Shown in pieces: positions 1-6,515 of a stretch of DNA of 6,534 nucleotides. The notes beneath the pieces are model-generated. The model saw only the letters and a list, made by a program, of their open reading frames with translations, had not been told where the DNA came from and made no database searches. The position numbers were made by a program, and so were the translations under genes. The stretch is from an uncultured Eubacterium sp. (GTDB taxonomy: Bacteria; Bacillota; Clostridia; Peptostreptococcales; Anaerovoracaceae). Each line of letters begins with the position of its first letter. Positions within the stretch are counted from its first letter, which is position 1. The stretch lies in assembly GCA_900542385.1 (NCBI GenBank), contig UQNP01000105.1:1-6534 (forward strand), written 5' to 3'.

Positions 1-804
1 AAAAATGAAAAAATAATAAAAAATATATTGCTGGTGGAGGATGATGAAAGCCTTAACAGAGCTGTAAGCCTCAAACTCGGCAAAGAAGAGTACTGCGCTT
101 ACAGAGCATCGAGCATAGCAGAGGCGAGAAAACTGTACGAAGAACATAGCTTTCCGCTCATAATATGCGACATAGGGCTGCCCGACGGCAGCGGTCTGGA
201 TTTTTGCGAAAGCATAAGAAAAGAGGAAAGAGACAGAAGCACTATATTTATTTTTCTAACGGCCATGGATACGGAGACGGACATAGTAAACGGCTATGAA
301 GCCGGCGGTGATGATTATGTGACCAAACCTTTTTCACTGGCTGTTCTTATATCAAAGGTAAACGCAGTGATTAGCAGATACGCCGCGGGGGCAGATGCGG
401 CGGGAGCGGCTAAGGAGAACGGCGCTGATACCTCAAAGGAGAGCGAATTGAGAAATTCCGGCGTTATTAAAGACGGGAAACGTGAAAATATAATAAAATC
501 AGGGAATATTTCCTTTGATCTGAATAAAAGCATCGCCATGAAAGACGGGGAGTATCTGCCGCTGACGGCAAATGAACAAAAGCTCCTGATCTTTTTTATG
601 GAAAATCCTATGATAGTGATATCCAAGAGCCGGCTGCTTGAAGCGATCTGGGATATAGATGGAAATTTCGTGGATGATAATACGGTGGCAGTCAATATAA
701 GAAGGCTGAGGGAAAAGATTGAGAAAGATCCTTCAAAGCCGCAAGTCATAAAAAATATACGAGGACTCGGATACATATGGGAAAGGGAATGTGAAAAACT
801 GTGA
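1..804 (+). CDS. OmpR/PhoB-family response regulator (5' end beyond window)
   Basis: DNA-binding response regulator of a two-component system, acting in the cytoplasm as a transcription factor. Numbering residues from the TTG at 28, the receiver domain covers about 1-116: acidic pocket E4-D5-D6, phospho-acceptor D48 in CDIGLPDGSG, conserved T78 in FLTA, and K100 in the TKPF motif. A long Ala/Gly/charged linker (about 118-155) leads to a winged-helix domain (about 157-255) with the recognition-helix segment DDNTVAVNIRRLREKI and the terminal GLGY hairpin. The frame is open from base 1 to 27 and encodes KNEKIIKNI before LLVEDD, which looks like the first receiver strand. The true start therefore probably lies just left of the window; a start at TTG 28 would remove that strand. 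The stop TGA at 802-804 overlaps the start of the kinase gene. Family call is very secure. The target, by inference, is the TGTAAG array upstream of the ABC genes. Confidence 0.95.
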   Translation, partial: KNEKIIKNILLVEDDESLNRAVSLKLGKEEYCAYRASSIAEARKLYEEHSFPLIICDIGLPDGSGLDFCESIRKEERDRSTIFIFLTAMDTETDIVNGYEAGGDDYVTKPFSLAVLISKVNAVISRYAAGADAAGAAKENGADTSKESELRNSGVIKDGKRENIIKSGNISFDLNKSIAMKDGEYLPLTANEQKLLIFFMENPMIVISKSRLLEAIWDIDGNFVDDNTVAVNIRRLREKIEKDPSKPQVIKNIRGLGYIWERECEKL

Positions 805-2012
805 AGAAGATATTGCTGATATTTATTGCCGCAGCACTTGCGCTTTCTGTTGCAGCGGGAGCGGTAAGCGGCATTCTGACAGAGCGGGCAAAAAGTGCCG
901 AAGAAAGCCGCATTGCAAATATTATGGGAGCTGTGTCAGAGAGTTATCCTGAAGCGGAAAATACATTTATAGAAGCTATGGCGGATGAAAATCGCATATA
1001 TGAGAAGCAGGGAAGAGCCGTGCTGGCATCCTATGGATATGACGGCGAAGATACGGATGGATCGGATTATGACAGAGCTTTTTTATCTTGGATCGGTGTG
1101 TCTGCGGCGATGTTTACAGTTATGCTTGCTTTTGGAGCAGCCATATATTTTCTCATGAAGAGAAAACAGGAGCAGAAAAATCAGCTTTTGATTTCTGTAC
1201 TGGAAGATTGCCTTTCCGAAAATTTTCAATTTACCGCCGATGATGATGAGCTGAGAGAAGCAGGAGATATAAGATTTGCAGAATCCATCAGGCAGCTTGA
1301 GGAGACCTTGAGACTTAAGACTGTAAAATACAACGAGGAGCACGATAATACCAAAACTCTCGTTACAGATATTTCTCACCAGCTTAAAACTCCGATAAGC
1401 GCTATGAAAGTATGCTTCGATATGTATCTGGGAGCGGAGACGGCGGAAGAGAAAGAGGAATTTCTCACAAGAAGCATGATACAGATGGACAAACTGGAAA
1501 GTCTTGCGGCTTCTCTAATAAATATATCGCGCCTTGAAAACAATGTGATAACCTTGAGACCGGAAGAGGTATACCTGACGGACATGCTCATAGGAGCCGT
1601 CAATACGGAATATCACAAAGCAGCGAAAAAAGATATAGACATAGAGACGGAAGAATTCGAAGATATATGGCTCATGATTGATAAGAAATGGACTGTGGAA
1701 GCCATCGCCAATATCATAGATAATGCTGTAAAATACAGTCCGGAGCACAGCAGGATAAATATCAGAGTGAATAAACTTTTCAGTTTTGTGAGGATAGAGA
1801 TAGAAGACTTCGGTATCGGGATACCTAAGGAGGAGCGAAACAAAATATTCGCCAGATTTTTCAGAGGCAGCAGCGATGCTGTGAAAGAACAGGAAGGATC
1901 AGGCGTGGGGCTGTATCTTACAAGGAAGATCCTGGAAGATCAGGGGGGCACTGTATCGGTGAAATCAAAACAGGAAGCGGGCAGTGTTTTCACAGTGCAG
2001 TTACCGCTGTAG
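801..2012 (+). CDS. Membrane sensor histidine kinase
   Basis: Partner kinase of the preceding regulator, 403 residues. It starts at GTG 801, overlapping the regulator stop in GTGA. This gives a short basic N-terminus (MKK) followed at once by a membrane span, so the start is well supported; a GGGA at 785-788 is a distant ribosome site and translational coupling is likely. Layout: TM1 about 4-24; an acidic extracytoplasmic loop about 25-94; TM2 about 95-118; a cytoplasmic linker of about 70 residues with no clear HAMP motif; a dimerisation/phospho-acceptor helix with H193 in ISHQLKTP; then an ATPase domain. The ATPase shows an N box (NIIDNAVKYSP, key N308), G1 box (DFGIGIP, 336-342), F box (FARFFRG, about 350-356) and G2 box (GSGVGLYL, 366-373). 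All catalytic motifs are intact. The loop resembles no sensor domain I recognise, and at about 70 residues it is larger than in the short-loop (intramembrane-sensing) BceS-type kinases. The ligand is unknown. Confidence 0.95.
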   Translation: MKKILLIFIAAALALSVAAGAVSGILTERAKSAEESRIANIMGAVSESYPEAENTFIEAMADENRIYEKQGRAVLASYGYDGEDTDGSDYDRAFLSWIGVSAAMFTVMLAFGAAIYFLMKRKQEQKNQLLISVLEDCLSENFQFTADDDELREAGDIRFAESIRQLEETLRLKTVKYNEEHDNTKTLVTDISHQLKTPISAMKVCFDMYLGAETAEEKEEFLTRSMIQMDKLESLAASLINISRLENNVITLRPEEVYLTDMLIGAVNTEYHKAAKKDIDIETEEFEDIWLMIDKKWTVEAIANIIDNAVKYSPEHSRINIRVNKLFSFVRIEIEDFGIGIPKEERNKIFARFFRGSSDAVKEQEGSGVGLYLTRKILEDQGGTVSVKSKQEAGSVFTVQLPL

Positions 2013-2027
2013 AAGACTGTAAGAGAG

Positions 2028-2055
2028 AAAGAAGGCAGATAATGCCTTCTTTTTT
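2028..2055 (+). terminator. Intrinsic terminator after the two-component operon
   Basis: A perfect 7-bp stem GAAGGCA (2031-2037) / TGCCTTC (2043-2049) closes a 5-base GATAA loop, with further A-T pairs possible from 2028-2030. It is followed by a run of six T (2050-2055). It lies 16 bases after the kinase stop and immediately before the putative promoter of the transporter genes, so it separates the two transcription units. Confidence 0.85.
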
Positions 2056-2056
2056 A

Positions 2057-2096
2057 TGTAAGATAAATGTAAGGCATTTTGTAAGTTTTATGTAAG
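2057..2096 (+). promoter_or_regulatory. TGTAAG direct-repeat array, likely response-regulator operator
   Basis: Four exact copies of TGTAAG start at 2057, 2068, 2080 and 2091, on one strand, with centre-to-centre steps of 11, 12 and 11 bases, about one helical turn each. Tandem hexamers with 5-base gaps are the classic site form for OmpR/PhoB-family dimers. The WalR/YycF consensus TGTWAH-N5-TGTWAH and the Bacillus PhoP TTAACA-type boxes (reverse complement) are close relatives. Looser copies at 2105 (TGTAAT) and 2118 (TGTAAA) may be chance. Because a regulator of this family is encoded next door, autogenous control of the transporter by that regulator is the natural inference. Binding is not shown by the sequence. 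Confidence 0.7.
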
Positions 2097-2112
2097 GCTT
2101 TGTATGTAATAT
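2084..2112 (+). promoter_or_regulatory. Probable activator-dependent promoter of the ABC transporter operon
   Basis: The best -10 candidate is TAATAT at 2107-2112 (4 of 6 matches to TATAAT); an overlapping TATATA at 2110-2115 is an alternative. With a 17-base spacer the -35 position would be 2084-2089 (AGTTTT), which is a poor match to TTGACA. It is flanked by the third and fourth TGTAAG boxes. A weak -35 replaced by activator sites is typical for promoters driven by OmpR-family regulators. Transcription would start near 2119-2122, giving a leader of roughly 35 bases. The exact hexamer is uncertain. Confidence 0.45.
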
Positions 2113-2140
2113 ATAGGTGTAAAGAAAAATGACACGACAG

Positions 2141-2145
2141 GGAGG
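2141..2145 (+). promoter_or_regulatory. Ribosome binding site deciding the ATPase start
   Basis: GGAGG at 2141-2145 lies 8 bases before ATG 2154. It is only 2 bases before the in-frame TTG at 2148, which is too close to initiate well. The ATG at 2154 is therefore the preferred start. Confidence 0.85.
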
Positions 2146-2153
2146 TTTTGGAA

Positions 2154-2822
2154 ATGGATATAATTCTTGAAACAAAGGATCTTTGCAAATATTACGGAGA
2201 AGGGGACAATCTCGTAAAAGCAGTAGATCATGTGAATATACAGATAAGGCAGGGTGAATTTGTGACTATCGTCGGGAAGTCCGGAAGCGGAAAATCCACT
2301 CTTCTTCATATGCTCGGCGCTCTCGACAGACCGACTTCAGGTCAGGTATGGCTGGCAGGAAAAAATCTTGACGGGTTTTCAGAAGAAAGCCTTGCGAGGA
2401 TAAGGAGAAGGAAGATCGGCTTCGTTTTTCAGGCCTTCAATCTCGTGCCGTCGCTCAATGTATGGGAAAATGCGGTGCTTCCGATAGGTCTGGACGGCAG
2501 ATCAGCAGACGAAGATTTTGTAAAGGATATAATAAAGACACTGGGACTGGAAGATAAGGCTCACAATATGCCTAACACTTTGTCGGGAGGACAGCAGCAG
2601 AGAGCAGCCATAGTGAGAGCTATTGCTGCAAAACCATCCATAATACTGGCGGATGAGCCGACGGGAAACCTCGACAGCAAGACCGGCGATGAAGTGATGG
2701 CGCTGCTCAAATTTTCCGCAAAAAAATACGGGCAGACATTAGTTGTGATAACCCATGATGAGGATATAGCTCAGATGGCAGACAGGACTATTGTCATAGA
2801 AGACGGCAAGGTGGTGGAGTAA
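2154..2822 (+). CDS. ABC transporter ATP-binding protein (MacB/LolD/BceA-type)
   Basis: Cytoplasmic ATPase subunit that powers the adjacent FtsX-type permease; 222 residues, the usual length for this family. All nucleotide-binding motifs are present, numbered from ATG 2154: Walker A GKSGSGKST (41-49), Q-loop Q93 in FVFQAFNLVPSLNVWEN, ABC signature LSGGQQQR (143-150), Walker B IILADEPTGNLDS (163-175) with catalytic E168, and H-loop H201 in VITHD. The FNLVPSLNVWEN stretch and ADEPTGNLDS are hallmarks of the MacB/LolD/FtsE-like group that works with FtsX-fold permeases. Its start ATG 2154 is chosen from the ribosome site. Its stop TAA (2820-2822) is followed after one base by the permease ATG, whose ribosome site (GGTGGAG, 2812-2818) lies inside this gene, so the two are co-translated. 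The substrate cannot be read from this subunit; antimicrobial peptide removal or lipid/lipoprotein handling are both possible. Confidence 0.95.
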   Translation: MDIILETKDLCKYYGEGDNLVKAVDHVNIQIRQGEFVTIVGKSGSGKSTLLHMLGALDRPTSGQVWLAGKNLDGFSEESLARIRRRKIGFVFQAFNLVPSLNVWENAVLPIGLDGRSADEDFVKDIIKTLGLEDKAHNMPNTLSGGQQQRAAIVRAIAAKPSIILADEPTGNLDSKTGDEVMALLKFSAKKYGQTLVVITHDEDIAQMADRTIVIEDGKVVE

Positions 2823-2823
2823 A

Positions 2824-3522
2824 ATGATAACATCACTTGCGAAGAAAAGAATAAGATACAATAAGAGCCGAAGTTTACTTACCATAATAGCCATAGCGCT
2901 CACCACCACGCTGCTAATGGCGCTGGGGACTTCAGCGGTGGGACTTTTGAATTTCAACAAACAGCAGGCGTCAGCTGCAAGCAACGCTCATGCGACGATA
3001 AAAGGTCTTACTGGAGGCCAGCTTGAAAAGCTTAAAAACCATGCCGATATCGAATCTCTTGAAACCAATGAAATATTTGCTACGATAGAGTATGGAAAGA
3101 TGAACGGATATCTTACTTATTCTCAAGAGCTGAAAGGCGGTATCGAAAGTGAAGCGGGCAACATAATCGAAGGCAGAGATGCGGAAAATTCCGATGAGAT
3201 CGTGGGAAGCAAAGCTTTCTTCGAGAGGATGAATGTAGAGCCGGAGGTGGGAAATACTTTCAGCATATCATTCCGCGTTAATGGAGAGGGAGAGATACAG
3301 ACCCGTGACTTTACCATAAGCGGGATAGTTTCGGAAAGAGATATGTCCAAACTGGATGTGAGCGATTCGCGTATAGCTTACGGAGCGAAGATATCCGGCA
3401 CCCTTGTAGAGGAAATGATACCGAAGGAAGACAGAACATATGATGCTGTCATCAGAGTGACGGGAGAAGGACAGCTGAATTACGATGAGATATCGGGATC
3501 AGTGAAAATTACGTCAATATAA
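2824..3522 (+). CDS. FtsX-type ABC permease, 5' part (TM1 and first extracytoplasmic domain)
   Basis: N-terminal part of the transporter permease, 232 codons. ATG 2824 follows the ATPase stop by one base and has GGTGGAG at a 5-base spacing. Residues 1-15 are basic (KKRIRYNKSR), as usual before the first span of this family. TM1 is about 18-42 and is followed by a MacB-PCD-like extracytoplasmic domain to about residue 225, without cysteines. The last residues (SVKITSI, ending at TAA 3520-3522) are out of register with the family pattern, which expects a continuing helix into TM2. A protein with only one FtsX span and no core TM2-4 could not form a normal permease, so on its own it is probably not a working transporter half. 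Confidence 0.8.
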   Translation: MITSLAKKRIRYNKSRSLLTIIAIALTTTLLMALGTSAVGLLNFNKQQASAASNAHATIKGLTGGQLEKLKNHADIESLETNEIFATIEYGKMNGYLTYSQELKGGIESEAGNIIEGRDAENSDEIVGSKAFFERMNVEPEVGNTFSISFRVNGEGEIQTRDFTISGIVSERDMSKLDVSDSRIAYGAKISGTLVEEMIPKEDRTYDAVIRVTGEGQLNYDEISGSVKITSI

Positions 3523-5237
3523 ACAAAGACTATCTGGTGGTCGCTACCGATCCGGGGACGGAGACTATACAGATCGTAACGGCTGTAGCGCTTCTGATCG
3601 TAGTATTTTCCGGCATGGTGATATACAGCATATATTACGTGGGTGTCATAACGGACGTACAGGAAATAGGAAAACTGAAAGCAATAGGAGCATCTAAAAA
3701 GCAGATAAGAAAGCTTCTGCTGTGCGAAGGTATGTTCATATCGGCAGTATCCATACCGGCAGGACTGATCTTGGGATTTCTTATACCGTATATTTTCCTG
3801 CCAAAGGTTATGGAAAAGGGTATGGAAGTCAGCGTCATGTCTTATGATGCGGGCGATATACACATGTTCTCGCTGCCGGTACTTGCAGCCGTCATAGTTG
3901 TGGTGCTTCTTACCGTGTATATATCTCTTCTGAAGCCTATGCGGATGGCAGGCAAAGTGTCTCCGGTGGAAGCTATGAGATATCAGGAGAGCAGCAACAG
4001 CAGGAAATACAGGAAGGGATACGGCAGTGTCAATGTATTCAGGCTGGCAAAAGCAAATCTTGTAAGAAATAAGAAACGCACCGTGGTGACTATGGTGACC
4101 ATGGGACTGAGCTGTGTGCTGTTCATGAGTATGGCAGGCATACTCAACAGTATGAGAGCTGAAGACATCGCTGACAGAGAGCTTGAAGGGAACGATTTTA
4201 AAATAGAGCTTGATTATGATATAAACGATGAGACTTATCCGGAGAACAATCTTGATAATATAAATAAAAACAATCCTTTCAGCGACGATCTGCTGAGACA
4301 GATACTCGAACTGGACGGAGTTGAAGGGGTAAATAGTGTGCATGAAGTTCCTGTAAGTTCGGATTTTCCATCTTCATTGTTTGATGAGGGCAGAATAACC
4401 ATATCGGATCTAAGCATGGAGAAAGCCGAGAGCTATAAAGATGAAATTGAAAAAGGAAGCATCGATTACAGCAAACTTGTGGAAGACCACGGTGCGGTGT
4501 TCACAAGCGACTCTTTTATGGACGAATATGGTTTTGAAATAGGGGATGAAATAGATTTTACCGTTTACGACGGGGACAGACAGATACCGCTTACAGTTAC
4601 GATACAGGCCAGCGTAGATGACGGAGGAGCTTCGACATTCGTCATACCGGAAGAGACATATGAATCCATGGGGCTTGAAAACAATAGCATAACCGAACTT
4701 TTTGTAGCGGTGGATGATGACAGATACGACGATGTTAAGGAAGCACTTTCGGATGTGGCAGACAGCAATGAACGTTTTTCTCTGTATTCGAGAGATGAAG
4801 AGATGGATATAGGAGCTATGTCTGTGAGCATGGTAAAATATCCTATGTATGCTATACTTTTGATGATTGCGGTGATCGGATTCATGAATCTTATAAATAC
4901 CATGATAACCAGCATAGTGACCAGGAAAAAGGAGCTGGGGATGCTCCAGGCGATAGGATTGTCAGACAGGCAGATGACCAGGATGCTGTCGGGAGAAGGA
5001 CTGGTTTTCACAGCAGGGACGCTGGCAGCTTCTCTAACTCTCGGCAACATATTCGGATATCTGATATTCCTCTGGGGAAGAGATTCGGGATTCATGAGCG
5101 TCACTGAATACCATTATCCTGTATGGGAATCCTTACTTCTGGCCCTGGTGCTGGTCGCAGGTCAGCTCCTGGTAACGTGGGTGATAGGACGGCGCATGAG
5201 ACGAGAAAGCCTGATAGACAGGATAAGGAACGAATAG
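3489..5237 (+). CDS. FtsX-type ABC permease, 3' part (TM2-TM8)
   Basis: Remainder of the permease, in the -1 frame relative to the 5' part. The frame opens after TGA 3486-3488. The first possible start is GTG 3537, which has no ribosome site before it. The in-frame codons before it read ENYVNINKDYLV, which fits the end of the first outside domain. Numbered from GTG 3537: TM2 about 11-34, motif EIGKLKAIGASKKQI 43-57, TM3 66-88, TM4 111-132 and VSPVEAMRY at 141-149 closing the first FtsX domain. Then come a basic loop, TM5 183-204, an acidic outside domain 205-432, TM6 435-459, motif ELGMLQAIGLSDRQM 466-480, TM7 486-512 and TM8 529-551, ending in a basic tail. The domain order is that of eight-span, two-FtsX permeases, unlike the ten-span BceB type. 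Stop is TAG 5235-5237. Confidence 0.8.
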   Translation, partial: DIGISENYVNINKDYLVVATDPGTETIQIVTAVALLIVVFSGMVIYSIYYVGVITDVQEIGKLKAIGASKKQIRKLLLCEGMFISAVSIPAGLILGFLIPYIFLPKVMEKGMEVSVMSYDAGDIHMFSLPVLAAVIVVVLLTVYISLLKPMRMAGKVSPVEAMRYQESSNSRKYRKGYGSVNVFRLAKANLVRNKKRTVVTMVTMGLSCVLFMSMAGILNSMRAEDIADRELEGNDFKIELDYDINDETYPENNLDNINKNNPFSDDLLRQILELDGVEGVNSVHEVPVSSDFPSSLFDEGRITISDLSMEKAESYKDEIEKGSIDYSKLVEDHGAVFTSDSFMDEYGFEIGDEIDFTVYDGDRQIPLTVTIQASVDDGGASTFVIPEETYESMGLENNSITELFVAVDDDRYDDVKEALSDVADSNERFSLYSRDEEMDIGAMSVSMVKYPMYAILLMIAVIGFMNLINTMITSIVTRKKELGMLQAIGLSDRQMTRMLSGEGLVFTAGTLAASLTLGNIFGYLIFLWGRDSGFMSVTEYHYPVWESLLLALVLVAGQLLVTWVIGRRMRRESLIDRIRNE

Positions 5238-5281
5238 CTTGTAGTATGAAGTAAAGCGCAAGGGAGTAAATTCCCGCATAT

Positions 5282-5337
5282 AAAAACCGATGGGAAACAG
5301 TATTTCATTTGCTTCTGTTTTCCATCGGATATTTTTT
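5282..5337. terminator. Bidirectional intrinsic terminator between convergent operons
   Basis: A 14-bp stem (5287-5300 with 5315-5328, one G-U pair in the middle) closes a 14-base loop. On the + strand it is followed by six T (5332-5337). On the - strand the five A at 5282-5286 become a T-run. It lies about 50 bases after the permease stop and about 50 bases after the stop of the membrane protein gene on the other strand, so it can serve both operons. Confidence 0.9.
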
Positions 5338-5375
5338 ATTATATATAATCATAGAAATATTTGTCGTAAATTTGA

Positions 5376-5909
5376 TCAGCTGAGTTTCATATTGTCGACA
5401 CCCTTGTTTTTGATGCGCCTTACGTAGAAATTTATGAGCATGGTGTATATGTAGTCGTACACCACCATCATCACAATGCCGGCAATGATGAGTACGGCGA
5501 CAGGGTAGTCAGGAAGATGTATGCTTCCCAGGAGCAGCTCCTTGAAACCGATGAGACCTGTGCATAGAACAACTGCGAAAAAGATGATCTTTACGATAAG
5601 CTGAATGTATCTGCCCTTGAGTTTTTCGATATAGTACTTCAAAATACCGTAATAACCGAAGAAAAATGCGTAAGGGATCATCGCCAGTTTGTTTGGTATG
5701 ATCACCAGTCCAAGGATCACAGCAGCGGCATACATGAGTATTCCGCCTTTGACTCCCGTCTCTATTATCATAACGGCAGTAAACAAAGAACTTACCGCAA
5801 ACAGTGTAAGTTCTATGCCGGGTACTATGGAGCCGGCAAACATGAATACTACCGTAAGTGCAAGGCATATACCGCCAAGCGCGATTTTAGAAGTCTTTGA
5901 TGATTTCAC
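5376..5909 (-). CDS. Small polytopic membrane protein of unknown function
   Basis: 177-residue integral membrane protein that I cannot assign to a named family with confidence. It starts at GTG 5909 with AGGAA (5918-5922) at an 8-base spacing; the stop is TGA at 5378-5376. Hydropathy by eye suggests five or six spans, at about 8-26, 34-50, 55-72, 76-91, 102-122 and 135-158. A basic N-terminus (KSSKTSK) and a basic C-terminal tail (RRIKNKG) put at least those ends on the cytoplasmic side. The middle holds the pattern IPNKLAMIPYAFFFGYYGILK. It looks to me like a recurring feature of small clostridial membrane proteins and is faintly like ECF-transporter S components, but this is from memory and unproven. 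It lies 54 bases after the J-domain gene on the same strand and is probably co-transcribed with it. Confidence 0.85.
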   Translation of the reverse strand: MKSSKTSKIALGGICLALTVVFMFAGSIVPGIELTLFAVSSLFTAVMIIETGVKGGILMYAAAVILGLVIIPNKLAMIPYAFFFGYYGILKYYIEKLKGRYIQLIVKIIFFAVVLCTGLIGFKELLLGSIHLPDYPVAVLIIAGIVMMVVYDYIYTMLINFYVRRIKNKGVDNMKLS

Positions 5910-5963
5910 TGTGTATATTCCTTTCGATATCCAGCATTTAAGCGCTGTTCATGTCATTTCTTT

Positions 5964-6515
5964 TTAGATGCAGTCGCAGCAGCAGTCAGCGCATATGTAG
6001 CACTGAAGTGCCTGACAGCACATATCGTCGTTGCGGCCGTATCCGCGTCCGTAGGCCTGATTCTGGTACTGACCGCCCATGTTTATTATACGTCCGTAAG
6101 CCTGACTGTATTCTACGTTGCCGGGGTCCATGTCAGCTGCGGTTTTGATCTTGTTCATTGCGTCATCGTACCAGCCTTTTCTGTATGAGACCATTCCAGA
6201 AAGGAAAAACCATTCGGCGCTTCTGTCTTTGGTGCCGTTGAGGATTCTCTCGGCAGAGGAAAGATTTCCTGCGTCTATATATCTTCTGACTTGCATGTAA
6301 TCGGGAGTTGCGCCGCCTGAGCCGTTTCCTCCGCGTCCTTTCATAAGCATTTCGTATGCTTCGTTTATTTCCTGGAGTTTTTCTTCTGCCAGATCGGACA
6401 GAGGATTGTTTTGATATTTATCAGGGTGGTATTTTTTTACCAGCTCTTTGTATGCTTTTTTGATTTCTTCGTCGGAAGCGTTTTCGGATACGCCTAAAAC
6501 TTCATATGGATTCAT
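5964..6515 (-). CDS. J-domain (DnaJ-like) protein with TPR and cysteine-rich C-terminus
   Basis: Cytoplasmic J-domain protein of 183 residues, expected to stimulate the ATPase of a DnaK/Hsp70 partner. ATG 6515 has a strong AAGGAGA site (complement of 6521-6527) 5 bases upstream. Domains: a J domain at about 1-60 ([13 protein letters not shown] start, HPD at 30-32, NEAYEML end); a Gly-rich hinge at 60-70; a half repeat at 73-97 and one good TPR at 100-133 (pattern W-LSG-Y-A-A-DP); a Gly/Tyr/Gln-rich stretch at 147-161; and a tail at 166-182 with eight cysteines (166, 167, 172, 175, 178, 179, 180, 182). It lacks the zinc-finger and C-terminal substrate domains of true DnaJ, so it is a specialised (class III) J protein. 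The cysteine tail could bind metal or an Fe-S centre, or be a redox or assembly element; which one is unknown. First gene of the - strand pair. Confidence 0.92.
   Translation of the reverse strand: MNPYEVLGVSENASDEEIKKAYKELVKKYHPDKYQNNPLSDLAEEKLQEINEAYEMLMKGRGGNGSGGATPDYMQVRRYIDAGNLSSAERILNGTKDRSAEWFFLSGMVSYRKGWYDDAMNKIKTAADMDPGNVEYSQAYGRIINMGGQYQNQAYGRGYGRNDDMCCQALQCYICADCCCDCI

Larger units (their letters stand above)
2824..5237 (+). pseudogene. Full-span FtsX-type ABC permease interrupted by a -1 frameshift
   Basis: The two reading frames at 2824-3522 and 3489-5237 are best read as one gene. The first carries the N-terminal span and extracytoplasmic domain. The second begins in mid-domain just before the second span. 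If one base is restored in the 3489-3519 overlap, for example in GGG 3495-3497 or AAAA 3505-3508, the product is about 804 residues. It would have eight membrane spans and two FtsX domains (spans 1-4 and 5-8), each with an outside domain after its first span. The repeated cytoplasmic motifs EIGKLKAIGASKKQI and ELGMLQAIGLSDRQM mark the duplication. No other stop or frame break is seen and codon use is even across the gene. This may be a recent mutation, phase-variable inactivation or a sequencing error rather than an old decayed gene. Confidence 0.75.

Noticed and set aside
315..776. Open frame on the - strand (153 codons) opposite the response regulator
   Set aside because: Shadow of the DNA-binding domain frame; Phe/Ser-rich without family features.
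2148..2150. TTG as start of the ATPase gene
   Set aside because: Only 2 bases from GGAGG; ATG 2154 at 8 bases spacing is far better.
3489..3522. Programmed -1 ribosomal frameshift signal in the permease
   Set aside because: Slippage at TCG-GGA or GTG-AAA would leave poor codon-anticodon pairing, no X-XXY-YYZ heptamer is in frame, and I see no strong hairpin or internal Shine-Dalgarno at the right place. Mutation or sequence error is simpler.
3480..4343. Long open frame on the - strand (287 codons) opposite the permease
   Set aside because: Its translation is rich in Tyr and His without domain pattern, which is what antisense of ATA- and ATG-rich membrane-protein codons gives. No ribosome site; the + strand permease explains the region.
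4565..5104. Open frame on the - strand (179 codons)
   Set aside because: Ser/Ile/Met-rich antisense shadow of the permease's second half; no start signal or recognisable motif.
5262..5275. Small inverted repeat GGGA/TCCC after the permease stop
   Set aside because: Only a 4-bp stem with no T-run; the strong hairpin at 5287-5328 is the terminator.
5930..5950. Possible hairpin (CAGC/GCTG) between the two - strand genes
   Set aside because: Four base pairs, no T-run; too weak to call an attenuator or terminator.
5689..5967. Open frame on the + strand (92 codons) over the membrane protein gene
   Set aside because: Antisense shadow of the well-supported - strand gene, which has a ribosome site and clear membrane spans.
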